Origin: Petrolisthes cinctipes
Taxonomy: Eukaryota; Arthropoda; Malacostraca; Decapoda; Porcellanidae
Assembly (NCBI GenBank): GCA_033782935.1
Contig: JAWQEG010000259.1
Coordinates: 1,267,501 to 1,331,500 of the forward strand
DNA length: 64,000 nt
Direction: 5' to 3'
The notes beneath the pieces are model-generated. The model was not told the DNA's origin. It worked only from the letters and a program-made list of their open reading frames with translations, and made no database searches. Numbering within the stretch: position 1 is the first letter of the stretch; the number at the start of each line of letters is the position of its first letter. Below are positions 1-11,129 of the stretch, piece after piece. The translations under genes were made by a program, and so were the position numbers.

Positions 1-19
1 TGACAAACTAGAATGTGAC

Positions 20-1769
20 ATGGCCATTGTGAAGGGCAGCAACTCGCAGCTTCTACAAGACCGCGAGAAGGGGAAAAGTATCCTCCCTTTTTCCTCCTCT
101 TCCCGTTCGGAAGATGAAGAGGACGACCTTCCCCCAGTGGCTCAATCTGCCAGTTCACTGCCTTCTGCCCAACTGTCACCCAGCCCACCTCCCTATTCGC
201 CGCTACCTACTCAGCAGCTCGCTCTTTGTCACCTTCACCAATTTACTGCCAACACCCATACTTAATCCTTCACAGGGATCTAGCGAGGAGCGATGCTTAC
301 CAGCTTCTCCCTCAGCTATACAACATCCAGCTCCGGTCTCACCCATGCCACCACAACCTCAGCCTCAGACAGCTCCTACAGCTGCTCCCGCTGCTATCGG
401 TGCTGAGCCAGATTCCCCTCCTGACCCAGCTGCAATTACCTATTATGCACCTCCAGGAGCTAGTTTCATCTTTCAAAATGAATCTGAAATTCTATTATTT
501 TGGGCAGGAGCTGGCTACGGAAAGTTCGTGTGCGTTGACTACAACCAACGGGTGTTCAAGTTAGCCTTCCCCAGACAACTATAAATATTTTCCACCTTCC
601 TGGATCTGTGTTCCACATCTCCTCAAGCGGCAACCGACCAAAAACAGGCTTATGATTATTACAAGTGGTCATTACCCTTATTCTCACGAGCATTTAAACG
701 GAAAGTCCATATGAGCGCGGAAAAAAACCACCCTCAGCTTTCTTCAGATGGCCTACCCCATTCTGAAGATTTTCAGCTATCCTTCGAAAAAGCGAGGCTT
801 GATAAAGTTTCTCCAGAAGTTTTCACAAAGGAAACAGAGTCCTCCACACTGAAACGTACAATAAAGGCTCTTAAATCAGACTCACTCAGGGGCCTCCCCA
901 AGCTGAGCTCGTTCACTGAGCTCTCGTTCCCAAACGACCCTCTCTTTCAGCTTCCCACTGCACCACCTACAGTCACTCACGAAGCAGTCTGTGACTTACC
1001 CCTCAGCTCAACTTACTATAAAACCCCGTTGGTTGAATCTTTGGCTCCTCACCACCTCCTAAAGAAAGATACACTGAAACATCTCAGCAATCATACATGC
1101 CTCCACGTTGCCTACCAGTCAGCTGAATTCTTCTTGGAAAATCACGCTGATCTGCTTTCTAAAGATGCTCGTGAGGATTTCACCGCTCTTGCTAATTGGC
1201 TCCTCCACACACAACAGGGGTTTGCTAGAGATGTACATGCAAACCTGAAGGAACTATCTTTCTGGCAACTTCGCTTAAAGAATGAGGCTATAAGTCATCA
1301 ATTTAAGACTTCGCTCAAACGTTCTTTATTATACAAAGAACCTCTTTCTGCAAAACACCTCTTACACTCTGAAGCTGCGGCCATGGTGGAATCACTACCC
1401 CGGACTCGGCTAGTCTATGCTGACAAACTTCAGCAGCCACAACCAGCGGCAGTACCTTCCACCTTCGGAACGTTAAAAAAACCTGCCAAAGTTCAACAGA
1501 AGGCAGCACTTTCTCTCCAAGAGCCCTTTCGTTCTCAGCCCCCGTCAAGACGACAGGGCTATGGCCCCTCTCAGTTTAATTCCAGAGGGAACTCTCATGC
1601 CTCCACCTTGTCCTCCAGACCTTCACACCCCGACTACAGGAGTAGAGGTTCGTATGGTGGAAAGGCAACTCGAAACCAGCAACAAGGCTCTAGCGACCCC
1701 ACGAGTCGCATCAGAACTCAGCCCCAAAAGCCCACCAGCAACTTCAGAAAGGGTTCTTCCTCCTTCTGA
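20..1769 (+). pseudogene. DIRS gag-like ORF, broken
   Basis: The protein is Ser/Pro-rich at the N-terminus, with an acidic SEDEEDD patch, and basic and Gly/Ser/Arg-rich at the C-terminus, as expected of a DIRS Gag that packages element RNA. Reading starts in the frame of position 20 and must shift near 255 to the frame that continues to 1769. In that frame a TAA at 582-584 interrupts an otherwise open reading frame, and the segment after it (585-710) stays open into the part starting at 711. The last ~200 bases overlap the start of the RT reading frame at 1561. The overall fold is not recognised; the call rests on position and composition. Confidence 0.65.
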
Positions 1770-4713
1770 CTGCCCGGGGGCTTGTCTCCAGCGGTTCTCC
1801 CACTGCTGGAGCAAGGCACCCCGCGCCACTCTCAAAATGCTACGACGAGGCTTCCATTGGAAATGGCTCAAAGAACCACCTCCTCTTCTCTCTCTAAAAT
1901 TAAAAAACATCCAACCCCAGCCGGACCTAGATCTCGAAATTCAGCTTCTCTTATTAAAAGGTGCCATTTACGAGGTCCCTTACCAACCTTGTTTCATATC
2001 CAGGATCTTCCTAGTCCCAAAATCAAGGGGAGGCAATCGTCTCATAATAGATCTCAGCTCTCTCAACAGTCACAGTCTCGCCCCATTCTTACACATGCAC
2101 AACCACAAAAGTCTGACGGATTCCCTTCATCCACCAGTCTGGATGTCAACCATAGACTTGAAGGATGCTTACCTACATGTTCCCATCCGACAATGTTGTT
2201 ACGGACGGAGGGTAGAGATACGGTACAGTACTAGTCACTAGACTAGACTTACCCCAAAGTTAGCTATCAACAGAATAAAATAGCACTGGGTGGCAGGTAT
2301 CTGACTATTTAAGTTATGAATTATAAGTACAAACCCAGCCTATATGAAAGAATGCTAACACAACCCAAAGAGACCGTCCATACATATAACCAGGTTCGGA
2401 TACAATGAATAAAAGATGATAGAGAAACTACTCTGATTTTCTATAATATATATTAACAATAAGAACAAACACAAAGACAAACAATAAACACTGAAAGAAT
2501 TAGTAAATGAAATCAGGATTCCCAACTATGACAGAACGTGAGACAGAGTTCCCAAAATATATAATGCACTTGCAATAACCACTCAATAACTCACTACCAC
2601 TGTGCCATCACTTCAATAACACAAGACTCTAGGCACACGTAAGCACAGAATTAATCTATCAATAATAATAGTAAGTTAGCACTTCACTGGCACATATGAA
2701 AAATACACATCAATGCATCACAACACACATGTAATAATATAATAATAGTAATAATAGTAATAATATGAGAGTGACCCTATGTTACTGTGAGAAAAATATA
2801 GAAGTAAATACAGTTTTATACTTATCAAACGTTGCGAGTCTCCTCCGAATCTCAATACACTCACACACTTACAAAACCCAAACTGAGTTGACCCTGTCCC
2901 ACTGGTAATTGGCTCTACTGGATTAACCCCTCGCCTTATATTCTATTGGCTAAACAAAGGGTATACTGTTAGCTTCACGAAGACAAGCAAGCGCATCTCC
3001 GAATTGTTCCTTTAACACTGACTTAAGTACACATCACTCATACGTTCCCTACCAAGAAACTATTGGGAGTCAATAGGAACGAAAACGGACAGTTTATCAC
3101 ATATCCAGCCGGCGAGAGGGGGGGATAAGGTGTACGAATCCAGCGAATCTAGCTGGCCATGACAGTCTCACCCTTCTGACAAGAATACTTAAAGAAAATG
3201 GAATAATTAGATAAGCTAGCTTCATACACATTAGATAAGATAGCGTCGCACACACAACAAATCCGGGTGTGGGCTTGTACTACTATCTCACAGCTACTCT
3301 CACAATCGCTGTCAAAAATGGATAGCAATATTAACAAAATAATTATTCAGGGACTCGTAACAATGTTTACACAAGTATCTTGATTTCTCTTTTGGATCAA
3401 AACTCTATTTTATCCGATCCCTACCGTTCAGTCTGAATGTGGCTCCACACCTTTTCACCCGCATTCTAAGATGGACTCTTTTCGTCCTACACCTGTAGGG
3501 AATCAATGTCACCGCTTATTTAGACGATTGGGTCATCTGGGACACTTCTCACGAATTGACAGCAAAGGCTGTCAACACAGCGACCAACCTTCTGAGCAAC
3601 CTAGGCTTCCTCATCAACATTCCAAAGTCCCACCTTCCCCCTTCAACAGACGTGGAATGGTTAGGGATTCGCTGGTTCCCCTTATTAGGACGCTGGGCGC
3701 TTCCGGAGGATAAGCAAATGTCCATCCTGTCATCCATAAGGCATGTTCTATCACTAAAACAAGTCTCACGCAGGCAATGGGAACATATTCTTGGCAAACT
3801 CAACTTTGCCACCCAAATACTACGCCACAATCAACCCCTGCTACAACCACTCTTGCCCCCCCAAATTCTTTCAAACCACTTGCACCGAGACGCTCTGAAG
3901 CCACTGCCTCCAAGCTAAGCCAAACACCTGTTACCGTGGCTACATCACAGAACGTTGTCAATTTCCCCCATTTCCACCACTCAGAAAACACGATCCACCT
4001 TTGGACCGATGCTTCCAATTCAGGTTGGGGAGGTCACACTCTATCTCATCAGGTCTCAGGCACTTGGGACAAGAACGAGTCAACCTTGCACATAAACTGT
4101 CTAGAAGTTCGAGCAGTCCTTCTCTACATTCGGTCACTCAACCTTTCAAATTGCCAACTGCATCTATTTATAGACAATCAAGCAGCGCAATGTGCGATAA
4201 ACAAGCTAAGATGCAAATCAACCTCTCAGCTCTCGCAGAATTCTCATACATGCTTTCAGGATTTCTTCCCTTCTAAATTGAAGGGCGGACAACCTGAGCA
4301 GACCTTTAAACACCTCAACCGAGTGGTCACTTCCAAAACAAATCTTCAAGCAGATTCTAACCTGGAGAGGCACATTAGAAATAGATCTAATGGCAACATG
4401 CAAAAACAAGAAGCTAACTCTGTACTTCTCCCCTCATCCAGACCCAAAGGCTCTTGCCTCAAACACGCTGGCCCAAGACTGGAACAGATGGAATCAAATT
4501 TATCTCTTCTCTCCAAAGTGGTTACTCCATCTGGTGCTGAAGAAACTGGAATCTTACCATCATCACGGAGTGATAATTCTTCCTTGGTATCCAACGGAGC
4601 CCTGGTTCAGCTCGATACTGAACAGGTCAACAGACCAGATGCCACTCAACCTTGTCAATCCCTCAAGGAATGGGTGGCCTGCATTAGAGAAATGGACCGC
4701 CTTCAATTTTTAA
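1561..4713 (+). pseudogene. DIRS reverse transcriptase-RNase H, interrupted
   Basis: The RT begins with a PKSRGGNRLIIDLSSLN block and motif A in STIDLKDAYLHVPI (near 2150-2190). It is then cut by foreign DNA at 2198-3361 and resumes at 3368 in the same frame, with a LPFSLNVAPHLFTRI block and the catalytic AYLDDWVIW motif at 3511-3540. A TAG at 3496-3498 lies just before the catalytic motif. The thumb and connection follow to about 3915, where a stop and frame change occur. RNase H is visible as LWTDASNSGWGGH (about 3996-4035) and FIDNQAA (about 4168), and the tail DLMATCKNKK to about 4710 is in another frame. In DIRS elements this enzyme copies the element RNA. Several independent lesions show it is dead. 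Confidence 0.85.
2198..3361. mobile_element. Non-autonomous DNA element inserted in DIRS RT
   Basis: The conserved RT frame stops at 2197 and continues in phase at 3368. The intervening 1.16 kb is AT-rich with no ORF of note. The octamer acaatgtt occurs at 2190-2197 and again at 3360-3367, as a target-site duplication would. The insert begins gttacgga and ends tcgtaac, a short inverted match, so the true duplication is 6 to 8 bp depending on where the ends are placed. A hAT-type or similar cut-and-paste element is possible, but no transposase is present and the superfamily is unassigned. Confidence 0.7.
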
Positions 4714-5669
4714 GGACGTCCTTAACTATCCAGCACGATGAAGTCATAGCCTCTCATCTCTCTGCAGCTTACCGTGCATCTACCACTCGCCAGGCTCAAT
4801 CAAATTGGAAGGTGTTCCAACAGTGGCTCCCGGCAGACATCTCAGACGTTACAGAGAATGTCATCCTTCGGTTCCTAATTTACTTAAACGAGGTGAAAAA
4901 ACTCTCCCCTCACACTATTATGAGCTATAGAAATGCTCTTGTGCTTCCTTTACAATTATCCTTCGGTATCAACATGTCACACTGATCTTTCTCTCTCCTG
5001 GCAAGGAGTCAGTTTCTCCGAAGGCCTCCTCCTGCCAAGAAAGTGCCCACTTGGTCCATCGACACAGCCCTGGTAACCTTCTCTCGGTCAGAATTCAACC
5101 TTCCAGAGGCCTCGACAGAGAAACTCCTTCTTAAAGCCCTCATCTTAACGGCCCTGGCCACTGCCAACAGAGCCTCAGAACTGGCCTCCACCTTCAGGGA
5201 AGGAATCACGGTCACCAACAGACAAGCAACCCTACCTGTCCAAAGATCATTTCTTTTCAAAAATCAAATTATCAATCATCAATCTGCACCAGCCATCACA
5301 TTTCCGGTGCTAAATACCACCCCCCTCTGCCCTTGGAATGCCTTAGACGCCTTCCTCAAAAGAACGGCAGTGGAAGCCCATCAGAGATTCATCTTTGTGC
5401 ACCCCACATCATTCAAACCCCTGAAAGCAGGAAGACTGTCTTACTGGCTCGTCAAAGCCATCAAGACAGCTGACACCAGTGCTACCAGCCCGGCTGCTCA
5501 CGACGTCAGGAAGTTTGGGCATTCCATTGCCTTTGCTCGACAAGAGGACCCAGTAACCATTATGAAAACTGGCTTCTGGCACAGTCCAAATGTCTTTGTT
5601 AATAAATACTTGTTTTCCCCCGGAAACACAAGGGTAAGAAACTTTGTCGCCGGGAGAACTACCCTCTAA
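4659..5669 (+). pseudogene. DIRS tyrosine recombinase, one in-frame stop
   Basis: This is a phage-integrase-like tyrosine recombinase, the enzyme DIRS elements use instead of an integrase to insert circular DNA. The N-terminal core-binding part is at about 4740-4980 (TTRQAQSNWKVFQQWL, LIYLNEVKKLSPHTIMSYRN). The catalytic part carries the first Arg in TANRASELAS (near 5160), the His-x-x-Arg pair in AAHDVRKFGHS (near 5495) and the C-terminal His and Tyr in GFWHSPNVFVNKYLF (near 5570-5612). A TGA at 4983-4985 splits the frame, which then continues unchanged. The ORF ends at 5669 close to the terminal repeats. Confidence 0.85.
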
Positions 5670-5858
5670 GAATTCTTTTTGAGTTGTGAGTCATGCTCTT
5701 TTTATTGGTTTGTAAGACATGTAAGATTTTGTTTGCTTAATTAAAGCCTTTGCATCAGTCTACTTGTCTGTAAATCAATTTATCCACTTTCATCAATTCG
5801 CCTGCTCCTCCTCCCAAGAAATATTCAAAGCTTGGCGAAGGCGGGTCTGAAATCAATT

Positions 5859-6335
5859 AGGCTACTTGTCCTAAATGAGGCCGATATGACGAAACGCAGG
5901 AAAACAGAAGTATTTCCAACTGACGTCAGGAAGTTACTTTTACTTCTGTGTTTCCGTAGTGAGTCATATTGGCCTCATGTCTCCACCACCTCCCATTACG
6001 CAGGCGAAACCTTCGCCTCTTTTTCTTTCACGGAGATCCTACTCTTCGGTCTCATTAAAGAACTGAGGGGCTAGCGGAGACAACGCTCCTTATATAGAGG
6101 ACAGGACGAATCGATCCGTCGAACTGGCCACTTAGTTGGGCCAAACTCTCGTACCGCTCGAGGGCTCTAAACGAGTTATCTCAACTCTCCCTATACTTCT
6201 CCTGTCCGAAACTGCTGAAAGCGAATAAGCTGATTGATTTGGATATGAGGATCAGTTAAGGCTACTTGTCCTAAATGAGGCCGATATGACTCACTACGGA
6301 AACACAGAAGTAAAAATAACTTCCTGACGTCAGTC
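5859..6335. repeat. DIRS terminal direct/inverted repeat block
   Basis: A 32-base unit (aggctacttgtcctaaatga and 12 further bases) occurs at 5859-5890 and again at 6259-6290. A 58-base segment at 5921-5978 is the reverse complement of 6275-6332 with about two mismatches, centred on tgacgtca motifs. The pattern of a terminal repeat plus an internal complementary copy is what DIRS replication through a circular intermediate requires, and it marks the 3' end of this element. Confidence 0.75.
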
Positions 6336-7660
6336 GGAAATCATTATTACATAGAGAAACGAGTATACGATTCAGAGAGAGACAGAGATATCCGAGTTTT
6401 ACCTATTAAACATTTTTTCAACCATAAAATTATTATCCTTTCCTTTACTTACACTCTAAAACCATCTACAGTCTCCATTGCAGAAATGTAGGTTAGATTC
6501 TGAAGCAATATGTCCACGATGACATTCAGCCTAAATGTAGTTTGAGATGGAGCAATATTATCGTTTACAGTTAAATTCTCTAAAAATCTTTATTATTACA
6601 TTTAAAAATCCTTCTACATTATTTGCTATTGGCAATTTATTTCGCAAGCAATTTTGAATGTTTGAAACAAGGTTAAAATATGACAATCAGTCGTTGTTTC
6701 CAGGTCACATTTTCATGGAATCTGCTGTCGCCTCCAGATATCCGAGTGATGAACTATATCTGACAGCTATTGCTATTCTAGTTCCAATAAATGATTGTTC
6801 GCCTAAGTACATGGTTTATATATAATGATACCATATATGGGTCATTTCACAAAAAACAGCAGGTGCTTTAAACGTTATAGTACTTACAGATGGTAAAATA
6901 CTATTAGTTTTAAAATGCCATAGAGTAACAATAATCTATATTTACTCTTACACACCAGGAAATATATTGGATAATGTCACAATGTGATAAGCAAGTAATA
7001 CTTTATTATCTTTCATCTCTCACCACAATGAGAATCTGTTAACTCTCTTTTGTGCGGTAACTGCGGTTTCCATAAATCACATTATTGGTTCACATTTTTT
7101 AGCTTTGTGTGCTGAGCTACAGCTATCTCCTCAGTGTACATATTGTGCTTAATCGTGTTTAGGATCCATACGTAGAGTGAAGTATATATTCATACGTAGA
7201 GTGAAGTATAAGATTGGCGATAGTATATACAAAAAACCAAGCCCAAAATACTACAGCTTATAGCTTCACAAGTCAGCAATGTAAAACGTACTAAAGTGCC
7301 GATAAGCAGGTCTCAAAAATGCACACCAATAGCCACGTGAGCATGCAAGCAGAACGGCGTGCAAAGGGTAGGCTGACCGGGAGGCATATATCTCAAGTAT
7401 CTCACTATATTGTGAAGGGAGGATGTTACAGCCAATCACGGCGATAATGCCTCGTGCCGTTCGGCTAGAGTTGCCAGAAACCACAAACCACCTCACTTAG
7501 CGGAATAAAATTATCAGCCGCACACCAGACTGCCAGCGGTCTTCGTGACTCAGTCGGGAGGATGAGTGGTTGGGAATTGGGGAGGAGAATGATGCCGCCA
7601 GGCCCCGTCGAGGCAATATATTTTTTATAATTATTATGTTTTTTTATTAATAGATTATGG
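6336..7660. other. AT-rich DNA, no feature recognised
   Basis: No ORF with recognisable sequence and no repeat was assigned on either strand. A short direct repeat (catacgtagagtgaagtata) occurs near 7168 and 7191. The remaining exons of the ionotropic receptor would be expected downstream of its last visible exon, in this direction, but I could not identify one. Confidence 0.4.
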
Positions 7661-7662
7661 AC

Positions 7663-7745
7663 TTTGGTTAGGCTAGATTATGCTCTGGTTAGGCTAGATT
7701 ATGCTATGGTTAGGCTAGAATATGCTAGGGTTAGGTTACGTCAGG
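7663..7745. repeat. 21-bp minisatellite, about 3.5 copies
   Basis: The unit tggttaggctagattatgct is repeated with single-base differences and ends in gggttaggttacg. Each unit contains TTAGG, the arthropod telomere motif, but the array as a whole is not telomeric. Confidence 0.8.
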
Positions 7746-8204
7746 TCAAAATAGCCGAGATCAAAATAGGCGAATCAAGATAGCCGCAGTAAACAATGTA
7801 AATTGTAAATAATATGTCTTTTGTATTGTGCAACCTTGAGTAAGAGACTTGGGAGAAATGCGACCGGGAGGCAAATTAACAGATACACAGGTACTGCACC
7901 TGGAACACCTTGTGTTGTGTTATAAAGTTAAATCCCGGCAAAGATGACACTATAATATAATAATGCTTGGAGGTCGTTTTTTCTATAATATGCTGTGCAC
8001 TGCGATCAAAATTATTGCATCTTGGTTGAATAATTAGTGAGGGCAAAACCAACAAAACGAATATCCAACAGCAGTATTCCCAATGTCACGAACCTAAGAA
8101 AAACTGCCAGAACTCGAGATTGTATGGTGAGTGGCCGCTATGGGGAGGGCTTCGGCGCAGGCCCTAGTCATGACAAAGTTACTCCCTAACAAAACAAAAC
8201 CTAC

Positions 8205-8445
8205 CTAACCTAACTTAACCTAACTGAGGGCAGACTACCGGGACCTAACTGGGGGCAGACTACAGAGACCTAACTGAGGGCAGCCTAGCGGGACCTAACT
8301 GAGGGCAGAATACCGGGACCTAACTGGGGGCAAACTACCGGGACCTAACTGGGGGCAGACTACCGGGACCTAACTGGGGGCAGACTACCGGGACCTAACT
8401 GGTGGTAGACTACCGGAACCTAACTGGGGGAAGACTACCGGGAAC
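8205..8445. repeat. 25-bp minisatellite, about 9 copies
   Basis: The unit ggacctaactgggggcagac plus taccg is repeated about nine times with point differences (for example tgaggg for tggggg, and tggtggtag). It is preceded by cctaacctaacttaacctaac and followed, on the opposite strand sense, by a tRNA-like segment, so it may be the variable internal part of a composite repeat. Confidence 0.85.
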
Positions 8446-8480
8446 TGTGAAAATAGTAAAAAAATAGTTTGTGTAAAAAT

Positions 8481-8565
8481 AACACTAGCCCTGCCGGGTT
8501 TGAACCCCGGACCCTTACCAGCTGACGCCGTAGTCATACCAACCACACCACCAGCCACCACTGCC
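8481..8565 (-). mobile_element. tRNA-like SINE head
   Basis: On the minus strand a polymerase III A-box-like segment (gtggttggtatgactacggc) is followed by a B-box, ggttcaaaccc, within a short T-arm-like stem (ccgggGTTCAAAcccgg). The 3' part (cagggcta) has no pairing partner at the expected 5' position, so there is no acceptor stem and this is not a working tRNA gene. A tRNA-derived SINE head is the best reading. The minisatellite at 8205-8445 lies directly downstream in this orientation. Confidence 0.55.
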
Positions 8566-9138
8566 TAAAGAAGCTAGGGAAAAGTATTTAAAGGGAGGAG
8601 AGAACTCGCGCATGCGCAGATGTCATGACGTCATGACTAAATACTGGGGCGATTGGCATCCCCGCTGGGAGCCTCTGTGCCGTTAAACTGGATACATCGT
8701 CGCACATAGGTCTCGGTCTGTGATCTCTTGCCCGCATGATTTCGGCCTTATAAAAATGTATAATTAGAGGCGAAAAACTCTTCTGATGGCTTTCAGGATT
8801 TTTTTACGTAAAGCATTGTTCTTTCAGAAACATACTGTTTTTGTGTTTTAAGCCAAAGGTGCAGGTAGGAACTAATATAAATATGATGAGTTCTGCCAAC
8901 CCCTGTACTATTTTAAGCTTATAATTACTGTTTTGCTGCACGCTGCACTTCAATTCTCGTCTATAAAGTTAATATAATTACTGAATAATAGCATCTTAAA
9001 GTGCAGACGTACGATGTATCAATAATTACCGTGGGGAAGATTTTAGAAAATACATCTATCCTGAGTTCCCCAACTTACATATTAAAACAGCTGGCGATCA
9101 CCTGCAACCCTTACGTTAGTGACTCCGAGTCCGGGAAG

Positions 9139-9392
9139 CATATTATCCAAGTCTGGCGGGCTACAGCTTACTGCTGGGCCAAAATCGCGGCAGTTGGAAG
9201 GAGAATAACGTTTGGGTTATAACGATAAAACCAACCATGGGATAATCTTTGAAATAGTTTCATTCTCTTTCCCAGCTTAATTTACCAATTATAAACATAA
9301 GCTAACCTAACCTAACCTAACTTAAGCTGGACCTAACCTTAACCTAACCAAATCAAGCACTGACATATACCCTTCCAGACTTGGATAATATG
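9139..9392. mobile_element. MITE with CCTAA array, copy 1
   Basis: The ends are exact inverted repeats (catattatccaagtctgg at the left, ccagacttggataatatg at the right). The interior matches 50501-50749 in opposite orientation along its whole length, including the block aacctaacctaacctaac. There is no coding capacity. An 11-base direct repeat, gagtccgggaa, flanks this copy (9127-9137 and 9392-9402) but not the other, so the target-site duplication size is uncertain. This is a small non-autonomous DNA transposon of unassigned superfamily. Confidence 0.8.
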
Positions 9393-10009
9393 AGTCCGGG
9401 AATTGGTCAGTAACGCTGCGGTGTGCATACCAGGGTCCCAGATCACTTCACAACAAGTAAGAGGGCAGGGTGACAGGAAAGCAAAGCGATGGGCAGACAA
9501 GTAACTGCACGCAAAACATATGAATCTAAATTAAGTAGTACCAGAAAAAAAAAAAACATAATGTATAAGCGAATAGGTCAAGTGTGTTGCATAAATATTC
9601 TATATACTACTCTCAGCATTTGCAAACTAAGTAAAATCCATGAGTAGACAGCTTACTTCGCCATGTCTTGCCTTAAGCTGTGTACAGCCACAATCAAATA
9701 TCCACCGACACTTTCCTTCCATCGTAGTAAATATCCTGGAAATAAAGAACAAGACGTGTATAATTTTGCAGAACCTCATAATAATAAATGAGGGGGTTGA
9801 GTTGACGTTAAGTGTTGTATGATTATATTTTGATATGATACTGATTTATTTGGACAATGGAAGGAAAGTGTCAGTGGTTATTTGATTATGGCTGTACTAC
9901 TGCTGTGCTTCCTGCTGCATTACGAGAATAACTTGTGATTGATCTTTAAGAGTTTCTTTTGGCTGCTACAAGTCTGATTTGTTTCGCTTCATTCATCCCC
10001 TCCAACACA

Positions 10010-10013
10010 CGCA

Positions 10014-10047
<34 letters not shown>
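10010..10047. repeat. (TA)n microsatellite
   Basis: Uninterrupted TA dinucleotides. Short ORFs of alternating Tyr and Ile read through it are artefacts. Confidence 0.9.
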
Positions 10048-10050
<3 letters not shown>

Positions 10051-10199
10051 GTACAATGTAATATAACTATCAGGACTAACGATAAATGTATTTTATATAT
10101 ATATTTATTTGTGTATATTAGATTTATCTTTTATGTACATTTATTTTTATATATGAGATTAGATTGCTGAAATAGTAAATTTTTGTATTGTTTTGCCTT

Positions 10200-10455
10200 A
10201 GCATAATGATGAAGGATTACAAATGACGTATGCGAGGAGGTGCTTTTCCTGAGGCAATCCTCGCATACTGATGTGTCCTTCATTGTTCACATGAGCCAGC
10301 ATCTATGACTGGAGCAAACTACTGGGTTGGCATATTTGTTTACATTTATGTCATCCTGGGGTCGCAAGGTCATAGATGCTGGAGTTGCAAGCCTAATACC
10401 TCCATCAGGGATGATGGCTTTTTACCGTATATTAAAAAAAAAAAAAAAAAGTAGT
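10200..10455. repeat. A-tailed segment with two small inverted repeats
   Basis: The segment holds tatgcgagga/tcctcgcata (10229-10267) and a pair of arms around ccagcatctatgac (about 10291-10304) and gtcatagatgctgg (about 10370-10383), and ends in a run of about 16 A. It looks like a short retroposed or fold-back repeat, but there is no second copy in the window to confirm it. Confidence 0.35.
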
Positions 10456-10898
10456 TTCTCTCACAACTATTATCGAACACACAAAAATATCAGCCTTCTA
10501 TAGATCAGAGGGGCATATGTTTTCCCGGGTGTCTCAGAAAATGTGATTTCTGACTGTACAGATCACTAAATCTAAATTTAATATATTTTCCATTTTACTG
10601 TGGGAATCGCCCAAGATTTGTACTAACTTTCATACCAGTACGGTTTCCCCGTTTCTATGACATTTTCTACATAATTTAATCTTTACTCTTTTGCAGCAGG
10701 CATCGGATTATACTGTACTGTACACCCACTATCGATTTGAGATGTACTGACTGCTTTACTGCCTTTGTTCCTCCACAGCATTGAGGTCGTTTCTCCGTAA
10801 ACTGGCCTGTATCGACAAGATTAGAATTGCCATATTTCTTATTCTCTACTGTCACAGCAGTACCAGATTACAGTCAATTCAAGTGGAGACAACTTTAC

Positions 10899-11129
10899 CT
10901 GCATTTGTTTGTTCAGCTCCTGCATGGCGGGGTTGGGGTTGGTGCTGAAGAATGTTTTGAATGCACCTGTCATATCTGGAGTCCCCCAACTCCAGCCATC
11001 CCGGTCCATAAGGTCCTCCACAGAATTGATCTCTGGAGACTTGCCCTGAACCACGAGATGCGAGATGAGGGACGACCGGTACGATAACGTTATCACCAGA
11101 CTCCCAGCCAGCCACCACCCCACCAGCAG
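10899..11129 (-). CDS. Ionotropic receptor exon 5: TM2 and S2 (partial gene)
   Basis: This 231 bp exon of 77 codons is in phase 0 at both ends. It begins after a ttaccgtacag acceptor and ends in cag before a gtaaag donor. It encodes LLVGWWLAGSLVITLSYRSS, the membrane helix after the pore. Next come the S2 ligand-binding segment (INSVEDLMDRDGWSWGT) and a GAFKTFFSTNPNP stretch. These are hallmark patterns of arthropod ionotropic receptors, variant glutamate-gated channels that mostly serve chemosensation. It joins exon 4 without a frame change. The following exons (rest of S2, TM3, C-terminus) were not found to the left, so the gene is either incomplete here or continues outside the window. Confidence 0.88.

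Larger units (their letters stand above)
1..6350 (+). mobile_element. DIRS-like tyrosine-recombinase retrotransposon, decayed
   Basis: Gag, RT/RNase H and tyrosine recombinase regions follow one another on the plus strand. The sequence ends in a block of direct and inverted repeats in place of an LTR, which is the DIRS arrangement. The left end lies at or beyond the window edge. The copy is inactive: gag has a frameshift and a stop, RT holds a 1.16 kb insertion and a stop, the RNase H region changes frame and the recombinase has a stop. Family assignment rests on the recombinase plus RT pairing and is secure. The right boundary near 6350 is inferred from the end of the repeat block. Confidence 0.88.

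Noticed and set aside
7266..7496. 76-codon minus-strand ORF as the missing receptor 3' exon
   Set aside because: No S2 or TM3 pattern and no convincing splice sites.
8205..8445. CRISPR-like array of regular repeats
   Set aside because: Tandem units without unique spacers, in an animal genome; it is a minisatellite.
8481..8565. tRNA gene
   Set aside because: A- and B-box-like segments are present, but the acceptor stem cannot form.
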